Position numbers and translations under genes: made by a program. A stretch of 64,000 nt of DNA. Source: Syncephalis fuscata. Its lineage: Eukaryota; Zoopagomycota; Zoopagomycetes; Zoopagales; Piptocephalidaceae. A model generated the notes under the pieces. The model worked only from the letters and a program-made list of their open reading frames with translations. It did not search any database and was not told the origin of the DNA. The number at the start of each line of letters is the position of its first letter. The first letter of the stretch is position 1. Positions 45,498 to 59,377 of the stretch are shown here, piece after piece. The stretch is from assembly GCA_025786725.1 (NCBI GenBank), contig JAHLTZ010000032.1, positions 248,001 through 312,000 of the forward strand, in the 5' to 3' direction.

Positions 45498-48400
45498 TTA
45501 CTGACTGGCCCAAGTCATTTTAATATCGCTGTTATTATTATTGTGATTATTACTTTTAATGTTGTTATCACTTTTAAGTGAAAGCGGTAATTTGTTGCTT
45601 TTTCTGTTTGCTTTCTTGGTACTTAATAAAAGCTTTGGAATTGCCGCTGCCGATACTGAAGAAATACTACTACCATTACTATCATTATTTTTAGCTACAA
45701 TTGACTCTGTATTAGCTGACGATGAAAATCGTGCTTTACTCATCGGTTTACTCCAATCGTCAGTATGATAGGCCAATTGAGCATCAAAATTTCGAGTTGT
45801 AGACCATTTCCGAGCTTGTCGTCGGCGCCACTCTTTTTCAAGTCGATGCAGTAGAATTGCATCAGTTTTATAAAGTAGACGCAATTCCAATGCAGCGTCG
45901 ATATTATTACACAAATAGTCCAAACATACGTCAAGCAATTGTCGAGCATGATGTCGTTCGGCCATATCGGCTAATAAAAGCACTGTGTGCATATTCACTA
46001 GTTATTAAATTAGCTACATTGTTATAGGGTTAAGTTTAGCAAAATTATTTACCATACTGGCTCAATAATTGCTGGCATATTTGTTTTAATCGCTCAAGTA
46101 ACAACTCATCAGCTAGACCCAATAGTTCTTGCATAAATATAAAGTAATCCTCGGTGTTGCCAAACGCTATTTAAATATATTATGTTAATATTAAATTACT
46201 ATTCAATCAATAGTATTGGCAACCTACTTTGTTCGTCTAATAATTCAGCGCCTTCATCAGTATACATATATTTCAATGCTAATTTCATAGTGGACCAATT
46301 GCAATGTTTAAGATTAATTCGAGGTATTGTATCTCTTCCAATTAACCATGGAGAATCATGCGCAAGTATAGCAGCGAAAAAATCTGATCTATAATATGTA
46401 TATGTATTAATAAACAGTATTATTATTGTTGTTGTTATTATTATTGTTGTAACTGAATGTTATTTACCGGTGGCATAATATAGTACGATGCGCCATAACC
46501 TGTCCATCAGATAGATCAAGTATAATATCCGCATAATCACCCAAGGTCCATAGATTGCCTGCGTTATTGGTTATTGCAGAACTGACTAGCTGTGCATTGT
46601 ACAAAAGGGTCAGAGAGCTGCCTGTTGCACTAGAATTGTTATGGATCATTGAGCGTAATTCGTGTAATTCAAGTAGTTGAGCTAGTCGTATGACATCATC
46701 AGTAAAATCTGGTTGTATTGTATATTGCCGACTATAGATAAATACTAATGTGCTAAGCAGTGCCTCAAGAGTACAGCCAGTGATTTCGATACGGCATGGA
46801 GTAGAGGTATAGCGTATTGTAAGACTGTCACGGCCAATGCGACATTCATTTTCGATTGTTAATAGTAGTCGCTTTAATACTGGGCTGCGACGAGTAAGAA
46901 TGACGCGATGTGCCATAGTAGAATAGTGCTCTGAAACAATCTGTATATCACCTAAACCATCTCCATTCCAGCTGTGAACTGGCGCGGTTGTTAATTGATA
47001 TTTCAGCCTGTAGGCAGCATCTTTGGATTCATCTTCATTATTTAACAACGATTGGATTAAATCATGTGATAGTGTTGGTGAAATGGGCGAGATTAAACAA
47101 AGTGGCAGTTCTGTATGGACTGCTGCGTAAGATCCACTTGTGCCGGCACATACGTTTGTTACTCGGTGCAGCTGCGGTAGTCGTTCCATTTTTCCATTCT
47201 CCCGACTTGTCCAGACCTGGCCAGACCGAGTGCAAAGAATAACTCGAGCGTCATGACCAATGCCAAATCCAACTGCTTGCGTAGATATGTTTCGAGGTGA
47301 CCAAACCCGCTTAATTGATCTAGTACGTTTGTTGGCTATATTAATGCTCTGGTCTGTCGGCCAAATAAAAACGTCGCCCCATACCGTCAATGCGCCCATG
47401 TATCCCTCAGTATCACTGGATAATCGGGTAACATGAGGTAATGGTGCAGATAGCGGTTGATACGCATGCATTTCTGGCGGTATACGATGCACCGGTAGCG
47501 AGATACGCTGACAGCGTCCTTGCATCAATGTATATACTTCACCATTTTCCATTAAACAAGCAGTTGCCGTCTCGGTTGCTACTACTTGCAAAATTAGCTG
47601 GTGATGAGGCAGTTGCGACACATGACGCGGTTGAATCTGATGGGTTCCCGTTATTTCATAGCCGAGTTGACCTTGATCCCTCCCAAATGTATAGAGCGTG
47701 TCTTTTGTATGAACAGCTGTATGCCATGTGGAGGCAGCACAGCCTATGATTATTTGTTGTCGAAGTACACCAAGTACACGTTTCGGCTCCAATTGAACCG
47801 GATCTTCCTTGTCATATTTCTGAGCTGTATTAAAGGTTTCGTCTTGAGATATTGGATATCCTAATTGCCCCCACCGATTACGACCAAACGTATAAACTTC
47901 ACCTTTAGTTGTTATAACAACAGTATGATCACGTCCACAAGCTGCCGTGCTTACAGAATCTGGCAAGCCTTGTACAGGTTTTAAGACAAATCGGGTCGAT
48001 TCACTATTGCCTAGTCTTCCACCATGTCCAAATCCACATGTTAGTAAATTGGACGTTGTAGTTGGTGCTGTTAATACAATCATATGAAACTTTGACATAG
48101 CAATTGCCACAATAGAAGATGCAGTCTGACTAGTGGCTTCTATGTCTAATTTAGTATGATTTTCAAGAGTACTGGTTTCATGAGATGTTAGAGACACTCG
48201 GTCTGGACGGGTACGGTCATTTTGATCGGCATGACCAAGAACATAATTGGAGTTTTTTCCCCATGTATATAGTGTGGTGTGTATATGGGGCCAGTGAGTC
48301 TTATTTTTCTCATATTCTGTTCGATCATTAGTTTCAAGAGTGCGTTTTGATAATGAAACTGTGTAGTCATAGATATTATGATGGTGATGTGCTCCATACA

Positions 48401-49059
48401 GGCTATTTGACGTAGCTGATAATGGAAGGTACTCGCGTAGCATATCAATTGGATCCAGGTCATCATGATCCTAATGATTTTAATTAAATATTATTATATA
48501 TATATATTCTACACACCTTAATTGACGTGTCTATTCCTTTGATCTTTAAAAGTTCAATGGCTGTTCGAAAGTGACCATAATAGAGTGCACGATGGAGTGG
48601 TGTCCAGCCTGACTCTTCGTCACGTTGATTGGCGCCAGCAATAATGGTACCAGCAATATGAGCAGTAAATATATCACGGTTTTTTCGTTGAGATAGCTGC
48701 GTATTTAGTTCTTCTGATCGGCAAACAATACGACGCGCTGCACGTATAACGTTCGTACAGCCCCAACTAGCTGCGTAATGCAGTAAATTACGACCATATG
48801 AATCTGATTCAATCCGTGGCTGTCTTGATCGACGTCCTTTGCGGCCAATCTCCTTACCGGTAGGATCTTCGGTCGATCGTGAAATACCAGCGGTTAACGT
48901 CATCAACAATTGTTGATCTTTGGTTAATGTTAATTCTTCATCGCTACTCTCCTCATCGCTAACATCTTTTAGATATTCAATATAATCAGGCGCATCTAAG
49001 CTAGCCGTATAAGCTGCTTTGTAAGACTGATGCGCCTGTAGTTGCTTGGCTAGTTCCAT
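44492..49059 (-). CDS. IBTK: IBTK-like ankyrin-RCC1-BTB protein
   Basis: Large multi-domain protein, probably an adaptor of CUL3-type ubiquitin ligases as in animals (S. pombe Btb3 type). Start MELAKQLQAHQSYKAAY at 49059. Ankyrin repeats: YGRNLLHYAASWGCTNVIRA and SGWTPLHRALYYGHFRTAIEL. RCC1 repeats: LYTWGKNSNYVLGH, LTCGFGHGGRLGN, VYTFGRNRWGQLG and LYTFGRDQGQLG. Then two BTB folds (YSTMAHRVILTRRSPVLKRL; YADIILDLSDGQVMAHRTILC). The end is Ser/Pro-rich and finishes REQEAEQRRLSEL..WREYYADLGIENWEPP, the conserved IBTK tail. Several introns; one contains (ATT)n. Highly convincing by domain order. Confidence 0.88.
45454..45495. repeat. (ATT)n microsatellite in an IBTK intron
   Basis: About 14 ATT units in an intron of the IBTK-like gene. 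Confidence 0.9.
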
Positions 49060-49744
49060 AAAATGTCAGCTAACGCTGGCCACCTAACTTCTAACACAGA
49101 ATCGATGATAGCAAAATCAGCAATTCTATGCTAGATGTCAAGTGCTATTTGCCTGTGTATTAGCTGTGCTTAGTCAAAGGAAAGTGAAATATATTCTTTG
49201 AATGACTGCAGTGCTGTGTCTTTGTAATATTTGGCTGTTCGCAATTACTACTGCAAAGCAATAAAAATAACTGCTTTGAATATCAATAATACTATGGCTT
49301 GTTCGCTATTTTAGCGGCTTAGGTGCGCCATGATAAGCTGTAATAAAGAAACGACAAAATAGAAATGCTGATAACGCTTGGGAAACAAATAGAAAATCTA
49401 TAAATCAATTCAGGCCAATGATGACTCAGATCTACAATGCAATTGGTTATTCTTTAATAGTATGTTCTATTGTAATAGATACTGTGTAAAATGGCATCCA
49501 GCTACGTTATCGCATTCACTATTTATTAATACATCTTATAGTTACACTTGTTTTGCAATAAATCACCTTCTATTCATTGATATTTATTCCTTACTACACA
49601 TCATGCTACTAATAAATATATTCTATGATATTAAGTAATTTTTGGGACTCAGATGAGGTTTATTATCTTTAATTTTTTATTATATTGGCTATTTAATTGA
49701 CAACATGTTCTATGATGATGAGTGTTTTTTATGGGCCAAATGAC
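49060..49744. other. Upstream region of IBTK and AT-rich spacer
   Basis: No gene seen; AT-rich up to the border of the duplicated unit. Confidence 0.4.
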
Positions 49745-50577
49745 TTATTATTTCACATTGCATCTATTAATCAATTAAACTCGGCTGTTTATAAATATTG
49801 ACTGACAGGCTCACATCTCACAATCTACGTCACCACATTTCCCTTTCTCTTTCTTTACACTTGACAGCATATATCCATTACATATACTTGTACACTCCAT
49901 ATATACTATATAGATAGTGTTGGTAGTTGACTGGCTACTAGTCAAGTACAAACACTATTTACACTATGTCTTTGCATTGCTCTTTTGTAATCTGACCTTT
50001 ATTACTCCAAACATTGGTATTGACGGTTTTATTGACACGGTAAGTGCATTTCTGACTTGTTTTTATGTTATTTTGAGCATATGTTGTGAAATATCGCTGT
50101 ATGTTTTGTTTTAATATGGATCACACTCGCAAGCCATTTGATAGCAGCTTTACATTCTCGACAGTGCGTGTGATTTGCCATTATCGAGACTATACAAGCT
50201 ATTGCTAAAACAATATGCAGTAGCGTCTATGGCAAACCCGAATATACAGTGGCTTTGGTAGTATATAGTCATCGTATTCGTCGTGTACAGTTGCTGTACA
50301 TGTACAACAGCGACAGCATAGGAAGTGTTGTTATATGTACACGGCAGCCAGCACGATGACTAGTTGGCTATGTGCAGCCATTTCTTCATTGATTATCTTC
50401 TTATTTGCTTTCTTCGATCGCTTGAGCAATCTGATTTATCAATTTCCCTTCCAAGCACTGGTGTTTGTACGATACTGTACTGCCTTCTTGTTTTTGCGCT
50501 GCTTTTTTTGGTTCAGCACTGTAACTGGCACGTATGTATAGTTATTATTCTGCATAACTATAACTACTAAATGATAA
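49745..50577. repeat. Direct repeat copy 1 (~0.8 kb, duplicated at 54472-55294)
   Basis: From about 49788 to 50570 the sequence matches the copy at about 54511-55285 with only about three substitutions (offset 4723 bp). It starts with a TATA-like TTTATAAATATT followed by a CT-rich leader, so the unit carries its own promoter. The upstream flank is related but diverged. Both copies lie in the same direction, on either side of ferrochelatase and PDI. Confidence 0.95.
50335..50541 (+). CDS. Small hydrophobic protein in repeat copy 1 (68 aa, unrecognised)
   Basis: Reads MYTAASTMTSWLCAAISSL, then IIFLFAFFDRLSNL and a second hydrophobic stretch, ALVFVRYCTAFLFLRCFF, ending TGTYV. Two short membrane helices are likely if translated. 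It is the longest ATG-started frame of the duplicated unit. An alternative is that the unit makes a spliced transcript with earlier exons (a GTAAGT donor at 50040) or a non-coding RNA. No family recognised. Confidence 0.35.
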   Translation: MYTAASTMTSWLCAAISSLIIFLFAFFDRLSNLIYQFPFQALVFVRYCTAFLFLRCFFWFSTVTGTYV

Positions 50578-50608
50578 AATTGATAATATAAATTTAATAA
50601 AATAAAAA

Positions 50609-52073
<1,465 letters not shown>

Positions 52074-52326
52074 GTTAGTAATAGCTGGTCGTCTACGCTA
52101 GACACTACCTACGCCATTCTACTAGCTTAGTGAATGATGACGAGCCAGCTGCACGACCTAGCACTCTTTGTCTAGTAATTGCGTACATTGCAAATAAAAT
52201 AGAAGAAGAATAAGTGAGGCGTGCAAGTATACGCGTAACACGCTATTTTATTAGTTTGCTAGTTGTGTCAAAGAGTGACGACGAACACGGATCGGACAAA
52301 TTAAAACTCCGTTGGCTACAGGCCTA

Positions 52327-53553
52327 CTAAAGCTCATCATGCTCATCCATATCTTTGTCTGATTGCTTCTTTTGTTTCTTGGCCTTTTCCTGTTTCGATA
52401 AGATCGGGCCGAACTCGGGTCTTAGTGCCAATGCTTGCAAATTGTCGGCCCGTTTACTGACAAGTAAAGTCATAAGCAGTTCCACGCTATGAACACTAAA
52501 TGGCTGATCTGCTTCCAGTACTAAATAATCCCGACTGTTCCACTGCATGCCAACGGCCAAGGGTCGTCTAGCTGGCAGTTCAAGTCGTCGAGCAATAATA
52601 CCATCATTAGGTGCTCGTATATAGCCAAATTCAAATGGACCTTTGGCTTCTCGGTCATTTTCAAGAATGGTCTGCAAAATATCAATATATTCTTGATCAG
52701 CCTTCACTTGTTCTTCATCGCTTGGATCCACTTCATCAAGCAATACTAATAGACACGAATTACGACGACTATCCATGCATCGGTCCATATCAGCCTGAGA
52801 TTCAATAGAAATAACGACATCTATAATATTAATTATTAATAAATTGTTAATGAATATACTAAATTATTATAAAATCATACCTGTATTTGTATTTGTTTCA
52901 GTCTTTTCGAATGATTTACTTTCATATGTTGTTTTCTTTTCTTTCTTTGCTTTATTGTCCTTTTTGTTCTTTTGCTTCTTTTCTTTAGAGGCCTGCTTTT
53001 GCTTTTTATTACTTTTGTCCGACTTGGCGGGTGCAGCATGTTCCTCAAGGAAAGCTAGCAACTTTGAATAAACTAATTTATCTATCATTATTTATAAATA
53101 AAAAAGTTATAATCTAGACTAGTTATTTACTATTTACCTTGATAAATAATCGGCTCATCAAATTCTGATGTCGAGTCGGATAATATAAGTAGTGCTGGTG
53201 TCTTATTTATTCCATAGCGTTGAATAACCTTTTTATCACGTGAAACGCCCAAGCGTAGACGGCCATAGAGTTCAAGTGCTAGTGTTTGCATTAATGGTGC
53301 CACCTTGGACTTGTCCGTAAGTAAAATGGCTTTGGGCAAGCCAGCAGGTAGATTAGCAAGAAAGCTATCTTCATCTTTAAGAAATAGGTCGATATTACTA
53401 CGAGCAATTGTTGATTTACCCGAAGTAAGAAGTGTTGTAGACCAGTTGGGTAATCGATCAAGACCTGCTTGTACAAGAGCCTCAACCTCTCGTGGTCCCT
53501 GGTAATCTGTTTGTTATATAAATATATAATTAATTGATGCTTAGTAATGATAC

Positions 53554-53601
<48 letters not shown>

Positions 53602-54134
53602 CCTACCAATCGACGATTTCTTAATCAACGATTTCTTTTTACTTTTTTTATCTTGCAATGGATAATAAATCTTAATTGTAGGAAAGCCACTCACGCCTTG
53701 CATACCACAGAATTGCTTATTTTCCTCAGTATCACAGTCCATGGCTGCGACTATTACTTGGTTCTTTAATTGTTTGGCAGCACTTGAATATTTCGGCGCA
53801 AGTCTAGTATATGAAATACATTGTATATATGTATATGTTAAGGACTAATAGGATGTGCTGTATTTTGTATACTGACTGTTGGCAGTGACCACACCATGGT
53901 GCAAAGAACTCTAGTAGAACGACGCCCTATAAAATAGAGTTAATAATACTATTTCTATTTGTTGTAGCTTTAACTTACATTGCTTTTATAAACGACCTCA
54001 TTAAAGTTATTAGCGGTAACCAGCTTTACAGCCGATTTTTTACCATAAAACGCGTGAACCGAACCAAACTGGCCCAGTGCAGCAACAGCCAATACAAGCT
54101 GTACTGTCGCGCCCTTCCAAGATTCCAGCCACAT
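52327..54134 (-). CDS. ER protein disulfide isomerase with HDEL tail
   Basis: Thioredoxin-fold folding enzyme of the ER lumen. Signal segment MWLESWKGATVQLVLAVAAL, then VVLLEFFAPWCGHCQQ (CGHC active site) and FCGMQGVSGFPTIKIYYP (cis-Pro). Only one CGHC domain; a second redox-inactive thioredoxin-like part follows (PKAILLTDKSKVAPLMQT, YGINKTPALLIL), then a Lys-rich linker and a C-terminal domain ending DMDEHDEL. HDEL is the yeast-type ER retrieval signal. The layout is close to Mpd1/PDIA6-type proteins. About eight introns; one holds an (AAT)n run. The C-terminal domain was not assigned to a family. Confidence 0.88.
53555..53599. repeat. (AAT)n microsatellite in a PDI intron
   Basis: About 14-15 AAT units, non-coding. 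Confidence 0.9.
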
Positions 54135-54471
54135 GATGTTGTTAAGCAATAAGTAAGTAATCGAGTATGCAAGTTGTAATATATAGAATAATCAAAGTAA
54201 TGAAGAGTTATCCAACCATTCGCATCATTGTTGTCCAATTTTCATTGGCCCAATTCATAAAAGTTGATACCTATTCAATCTATATAAAATTTAGATTATT
54301 AATGACTTTTATTATTTTTAATTGATCTTTTAATATACTCGCTATTATACTGAATATATGTTCCATAATAATGAGTTTTTTTTTGAGTGTAAATAACTTT
54401 TATTCTTGATGCACTATTGCTTCACTTGTTGTTCTATGATGTACCGACATGTTGGGTAGATTGACTTTTAT

Positions 54472-55294
54472 TATTTCACATTGCATTTATTAATGAATTA
54501 AACTCGGCTGTTTATAAATATTGACTGACAGGCTCACATCTCACAATCTACGTCATCACATTTTCCTTTCTCTTTCTTTACACTTGACAGCATATATCCA
54601 TTACATATACTTGTACACTCCATATATACTATATAGATAGTGTTGGTAGTTGACTGGCTACTAGTCAAGTACAAACACTATTTACACTATGTCTTTGCAT
54701 TGCTCTTTTGTAATCTGACCTTTATTACTCCAAACATTGGTATTGACGGTTTTATTGACACGGTAAGTGCATTTCTGACTTGTTTTTATGTTATTTTGAG
54801 CATATGTTGTGAAATATCGCTGTATGTTTTGTTTTAATATGGATCACACTCGCAAGCCATTTGATAGCAGCTTTACATTCTCGACAGTGCGTGTGATTTG
54901 CCATTATCGAGACTATACAAGCTATTGCTAAAACAGTATGCAGTAGCGTCTATGGCAAACCCGAATATACAGTGGCTTTGGTAGTATATAGTCATCGTAT
55001 TCGTCGTGTACAGTTGCTGTACATGTACAACAGCGACAGCATAGGAAGTGTTGTTATATGTACACGGCAGCCAGCACGATGACTAGTTGGCTATGTGCAG
55101 CCATTTCTTCATTGATTATCTTCTTATTTGCTTTCTTCGATCGCTTGAGCAATCTGATTTATCAATTTCCCTTCCAAGCACTGGTGTTTGTACGATACTG
55201 TACTGCCTTCTTGTTTTTGCGCTGCTTTTTTTGGTTCAGCACTGTAACTGGCACGTATGTATAGTTATTATTCTGCATAACTACTAAATGATAA
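54472..55294. repeat. Direct repeat copy 2 (~0.8 kb)
   Basis: Second copy of the unit at 49745-50577. The core differs at about three positions: two in the leader (near 54556 and 54564) and one A/G change near 54935. The upstream flank is only loosely similar, with insertions. The core carries inverted repeats, including GTTGCTGT..ACAGCGAC around 55013-55037. Confidence 0.95.
55058..55264 (+). CDS. Small hydrophobic protein in repeat copy 2 (68 aa, unrecognised)
   Basis: Identical in sequence to the frame in copy 1 (MYTAASTMTSWLCAAISSL..); no change between copies. Same doubts about whether it is translated. Confidence 0.35.
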   Translation: MYTAASTMTSWLCAAISSLIIFLFAFFDRLSNLIYQFPFQALVFVRYCTAFLFLRCFFWFSTVTGTYV

Positions 55295-55931
55295 GCTTTT
55301 ATTTTTGTTTTAAATTATTTGTTTATTGCTCAGTTACCATTCTTATAACTGTTATTTTGCATAAATTTATAGACAAAATATTACTATTACTGTTTATATT
55401 CATATTGCTATAATTTAATTCAAATAATAAAAACAGTCTTTAAAATAAATTAAGTTTAATACATACTAATAGGATAGATACTAAAAAATATCACATAATT
55501 ACTATATTCATACTCTATACTCTATCTATCATGACAATGTCATTCTATCATGTTTTACGCAATCAAGCCTTATTCATTTATTATGATGTATATTAGCATA
55601 TTGTTTACTGATTATACACCATTTATAAAAACTGTTTGTTTATTACCAGCTTTATTTATTTTAGATATTAATTCATTTCGCTATCATGTAAAATATAGGT
55701 TTATTACCAATATTTACGCATTTTATGCTATTTTATTATTTATAAACACATAATATTAATAAAAAAACACTTTTAAAGCCATAGTTTACTGCTAAGCAGT
55801 GATATTTCCTCATTAGCTACTATACATTACAATATCATTTTGTTGTTTTTTTATTGGTATATACATAAACGTCAAATAAAACGCTGTTTGATTATATAAG
55901 CTACAATATCTAAAATCAAAGTTTAACATTA
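55295..55931. other. AT-rich spacer
   Basis: About 640 bp, very AT-rich; open frames have AT-driven composition. No gene seen. Confidence 0.4.
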
Positions 55932-56927
55932 CTATAGTGTGTGATATGTCGAATATTCAGTGTCGAGCTGCGAATGACCAGGTATATGAGTGGTTTTTGG
56001 ACGATTAGATAGTTTGGTAGCATTTTTATGCGTTTACAATGGTTGTTCAGTAATGTGCTAACAACCACCCTATCGTGCATGTGTTAGCGAGGCATTATAA
56101 ATTGTCGGCCACACTTACCAATCTCCAGTAAAAAATAAATCAGCATTACTTCCGCCTATTTGAAGCGGTATGCAGATACAGCAGATAATATTGAATAGAG
56201 CGGCAAGAAACATTATTTGAATACCATCGTGTGCCAATCGTTTCCACGCTTCCGATCCAAGCGCACGATACTGTTGCAAAGCCGTACGACAAAAGACGGC
56301 AGAAAGAAGTACATTAAGCGGTATTATAGTTACGGTCCAGACCCAAATAAAAAACGGCGGATAATGAATAGCACAGCCATTTGGTACATCCAATGTGGCA
56401 AAACAGCCAAATATTACCATAAAAGCAAAACTTAGTTGCGGCAGAATTAGTGGAATACACGTATATAAAACCCATTTTTTTCGGTAAAGAATTAGATATG
56501 CCTTCTGAAGCAATATCAAGCTATTACAAAAATATGTAACTGACATTCCAAATCCGATGGACCATATTAAATATCGACAGTTAAAGCAAAAGCCTAGATA
56601 CACCAGTATAAATGTTGTAATAGTGATAACACCCGTAGCTGAAGGAATAAAACAGCACCAAGAGGCGAGAAGATGTGGACGGTTGAGAACCATTTTGGCT
56701 GAGATATATACATTGAGTGCGATAACGGGGAGGGCTCCCATTACAAATGCTATCTGGAATCTGATGCCTGAAAACTGGTCGTATTTTCTATTTCCGCTTT
56801 CAAAGCTTTGTACCTCGAAATCAAGCAAATTCATCTCGCCATATGGATGGAGTGGGATTCCCCATACTTTGGTGGCATTATTTTGCCATTCAAGCTCTTC
56901 TGGATTGCTATAGTTGAATACTGGCAT
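55932..56927 (-). CDS. Seven-helix membrane protein, cluster member 1 (unrecognised family)
   Basis: Start MPVFNYSNPEELEWQNN at 56927. N-terminal signature WGIPLHPYGEMNLLDF, then about six hydrophobic helices (FQIAFVMGALPVIALNVYI, CCFIPSATGVITITTFIL, YLIWSIGFGMSVTYFCNSL, LYTCIPLILPQLSFAFMV, WTVTIIPLNVLLSAVFC, IMFLAALFNIICCICIP) and DLFFTGDW; a GTAAGT intron leads to VVVSTLLNNHC and a tail ending SNRPKTTHIPGHSQLDTEY. Seven helices and a cytosolic C-tail suggest a receptor-like fold, not matched to a known GPCR class. In the last exon the frame slips at an AAAAA run (near 56010), consistent with one missing A. Otherwise intact and the best-preserved copy of the family. Confidence 0.7.
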
Positions 56928-57056
56928 TGTAAAATGGTGGGAACTGATATCTAGGAATAAATGAAAATACAAGAATTATTATTTACAGAAAAAACTAAAC
57001 CATTCTACTTTATACCATCTAAGCTCAAAGTTATCCAAGCACATTGTCTCGGCAAT

Positions 57057-57066
57057 AAAACCGGTA
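57057..57066 (-). promoter_or_regulatory. TACCGGTTTT element upstream of cluster member 1
   Basis: In gene orientation TACCGGTTTT, about 130 bp before the ATG. The same core lies upstream of all four paralogues in the same orientation. Confidence 0.6.
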
Positions 57067-58240
57067 ATTATATGCAGTTTTAAACCAGTTCTACGCGTGA
57101 ACTAAAGCATTGTCTGCTCAGATTTCCTTTATATATAATATCGGAATTAACCTCATATATGCAATGAATTGATTTTAAAGTATAACTGCCATATATATGG
57201 CACGATATTACAAAACTATGCACATTTCATGTATGTTAGTAGCTAAATGAATACAAGTACTTTAGAAAATGTACTGGAACCAAGAACCAATTTCCGATGG
57301 GTTTTCCAATCGTGCCACGTGATTGCTTAATTTGGCAGTAATGCACTAAAGTGTGTTTTTTTGCTATACACAATCGTCTCTCTGCTGGCTTGTGTGTCAT
57401 AATATAATGAGAAATCTTACCAATATCATGTATCATATTTTATCTTTATCGTCAAACTGATTATATTGTACTATACTAGTGTAGTATAATGACAGCTCAT
57501 TACATCTATGTAATTAAAATTTAAAAATCGATGAAATTAAGTAATACGAGCTATATACAAGCTGTGGCTAGTGAGTTGCTTTAAGATTGAATTATTCTAG
57601 AATTAAATAATTAAAAAAGATCCATTCAAAATGAGCATTAAAATATATTTATAGCAATATTGCACAAATACAGCTTCACTATTTTACAATAATGTGCTTA
57701 ACTAATGGCATTTTATATGTAGTAAACGCTTGTATAGTTGGTAATGATAATCGATGCATCACACAATACTTTAAATATCGCGATGTTGGCATTACAGCTT
57801 AACATGAGCTGCTTTGTAATGTGATTGTTTTAATTTTAACGTAAATGTTAGTTATAGTAAAATTTGATAGTTATGAATTATTGTGATCAGACTGATTGTT
57901 AATTTCAGTAGCAATCATTCGTGGTAAACGCACCATAATTTGTTGATGTTTAAATTTTCGTAAGTGAATATGATAGCGTAGAGATTAAAATAATAAACAA
58001 CAACTAAATTTATTTAAAATGCTGCTGGTAGTCTGGCATATTGGTGCATGTATTAAATCACTTAATTAGCAATTAATATATTTTGCTTTTGTGCAGAATA
58101 ATACTATCACTTCAAGGTATAAAACTGTTTTAGGATGACTGACGATAAAGCATGTAAAAGATGGTAAAACTGCATGTGCAATGAGTCTATTTACACACAA
58201 TCTTTGCTGCGTGCACTTGTTTTTCTATATATGTCACCAT

Positions 58241-58250
58241 TTACCGGTTT
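58241..58250 (+). promoter_or_regulatory. TTACCGGTTT element upstream of cluster member 2
   Basis: Sense-orientation TTACCGGTTT about 145 bp before ATG 58394. Confidence 0.6.
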
Positions 58251-58393
58251 GTTATGCAGGCAACCAAGGCCGGCAAATCTAGCTTTTTACCATTGTCTTT
58301 TCGATTCCGCCGGCCTTATCCAATTTCACTTACTCTAATTCACCTACAATCTTATAAGCGTCTTTGTATAATCATACTAAACATATCCCATTA

Positions 58394-59377
58394 ATGCCTA
58401 TCATCAGCGATACCGATCCAGCAGAGGTCGAGTGGATAAAGAATGCCACTACACTGTGGGGAATTCCACTTCATCCGCTCGGTGAGCTAGATTTATACGA
58501 TTTTTACACTCAAACAATTAGAGAATCACCCGAAAAGCACCACTCAATGGCCGGCGGCAAACTTCAAGTGATATTTACTATAATAGTGCTATCTATACAT
58601 GTACGAAATTTTATTGTTTCGAGTAAAATGATAGCATCTTCTCCTCATTCGCTTGCCCCATGGTGCTGTTTAATATCTGCTTTTCTAGGCTTTGTGGCAG
58701 GCTCGACCTATATTTTTGCATTTTTAGGCCTTCTTCTAAAGTGCCGAGTCGTAGTATGGCTTGTTTTGTTTAAGCTAGCTTTGGTGTACTTTTTTAATAG
58801 CCTAATACTGCTACAAAAAGCCTATCTGGTACTGTATCGTAAAAAATGGATTATATACATTAGCATTCCATTTATGCTAATGCAGCTTGGTTTTGGCGTA
58901 TTCAGCATATACTTTAGCTATGTCAAATTAGAAGCAGAAGCCGACTGTACGCTACATTATGTATATACCTAATTTACTACTGGCTTGTAATTAGCATACC
59001 GCTCAATGTATTCTTCTCTGTTATTTTCTCCCGTGTCGCATTTCAACAGTATTCGGTGTATGGATCGGATGCATGGAAGCGATTAGCACGAGACGGTATT
59101 CAAGCAATGTGCTTGGCAGTATTTTGCAATCTATTTTTCTGTGCACTGCTCATGTTTCAGATAGGCAAAAGTAGATCAGATAACTGTTTCGTCTTGGATC
59201 TGTAGGTACTATACGATTATTATTTCAACTTACTAATACACTTTTAGAGTAATTGTCACCACTATATTGGTCAACCATTGCCAAAACATGCGTAAAGTCA
59301 GCAGGATCTCCAATCGTCCAAAAACCAGCTATATACCTGGATATTCACAAATTGACACTGAAAACAGCAAACAATAA
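58394..59377 (+). CDS. Seven-helix membrane protein, cluster member 2 (frame-shifted)
   Basis: MPIISDTDPAEVEWIKNATT, WGIPLHPLGELDLYDFYTQ, then membrane helices LQVIFTIIVLSIHVRNFIV, PWCCLISAFLGFVAGSTYIF, WLVLFKLALVYFFNSLILL and YISIPFMLMQLGFGVFSIY. After HYVYT the frame stops; the next frame continues IYYWLVISIPLNVFFSVIF, FQQYSVYGSDAWKRLARDGI, MCLAVFCNLFFCALLM. Expected SNADLFF..GDW is altered (SRSDN..), and a GTACTA..TAG intron leads to VIVTTILVNHCQNMRKV and SNRPKTSYIPGYSQIDTE, stop at 59375-59377. At least two base slips, so either error or a decaying copy. Only + strand member of the cluster. Confidence 0.6.

Larger units (their letters stand above)
56928..58393. other. 1.5 kb divergent spacer between cluster members 1 and 2
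   Basis: Apart from the two ACCGGT elements, AT-rich non-coding DNA. A short frame at 57236-57436 looks like chance. Confidence 0.4.

Noticed and set aside
55550-55753. 67-codon hydrophobic frame
   Set aside because: Composition is AT-driven (Ile, Phe, Tyr, Lys) with no start context or homology; probably chance.
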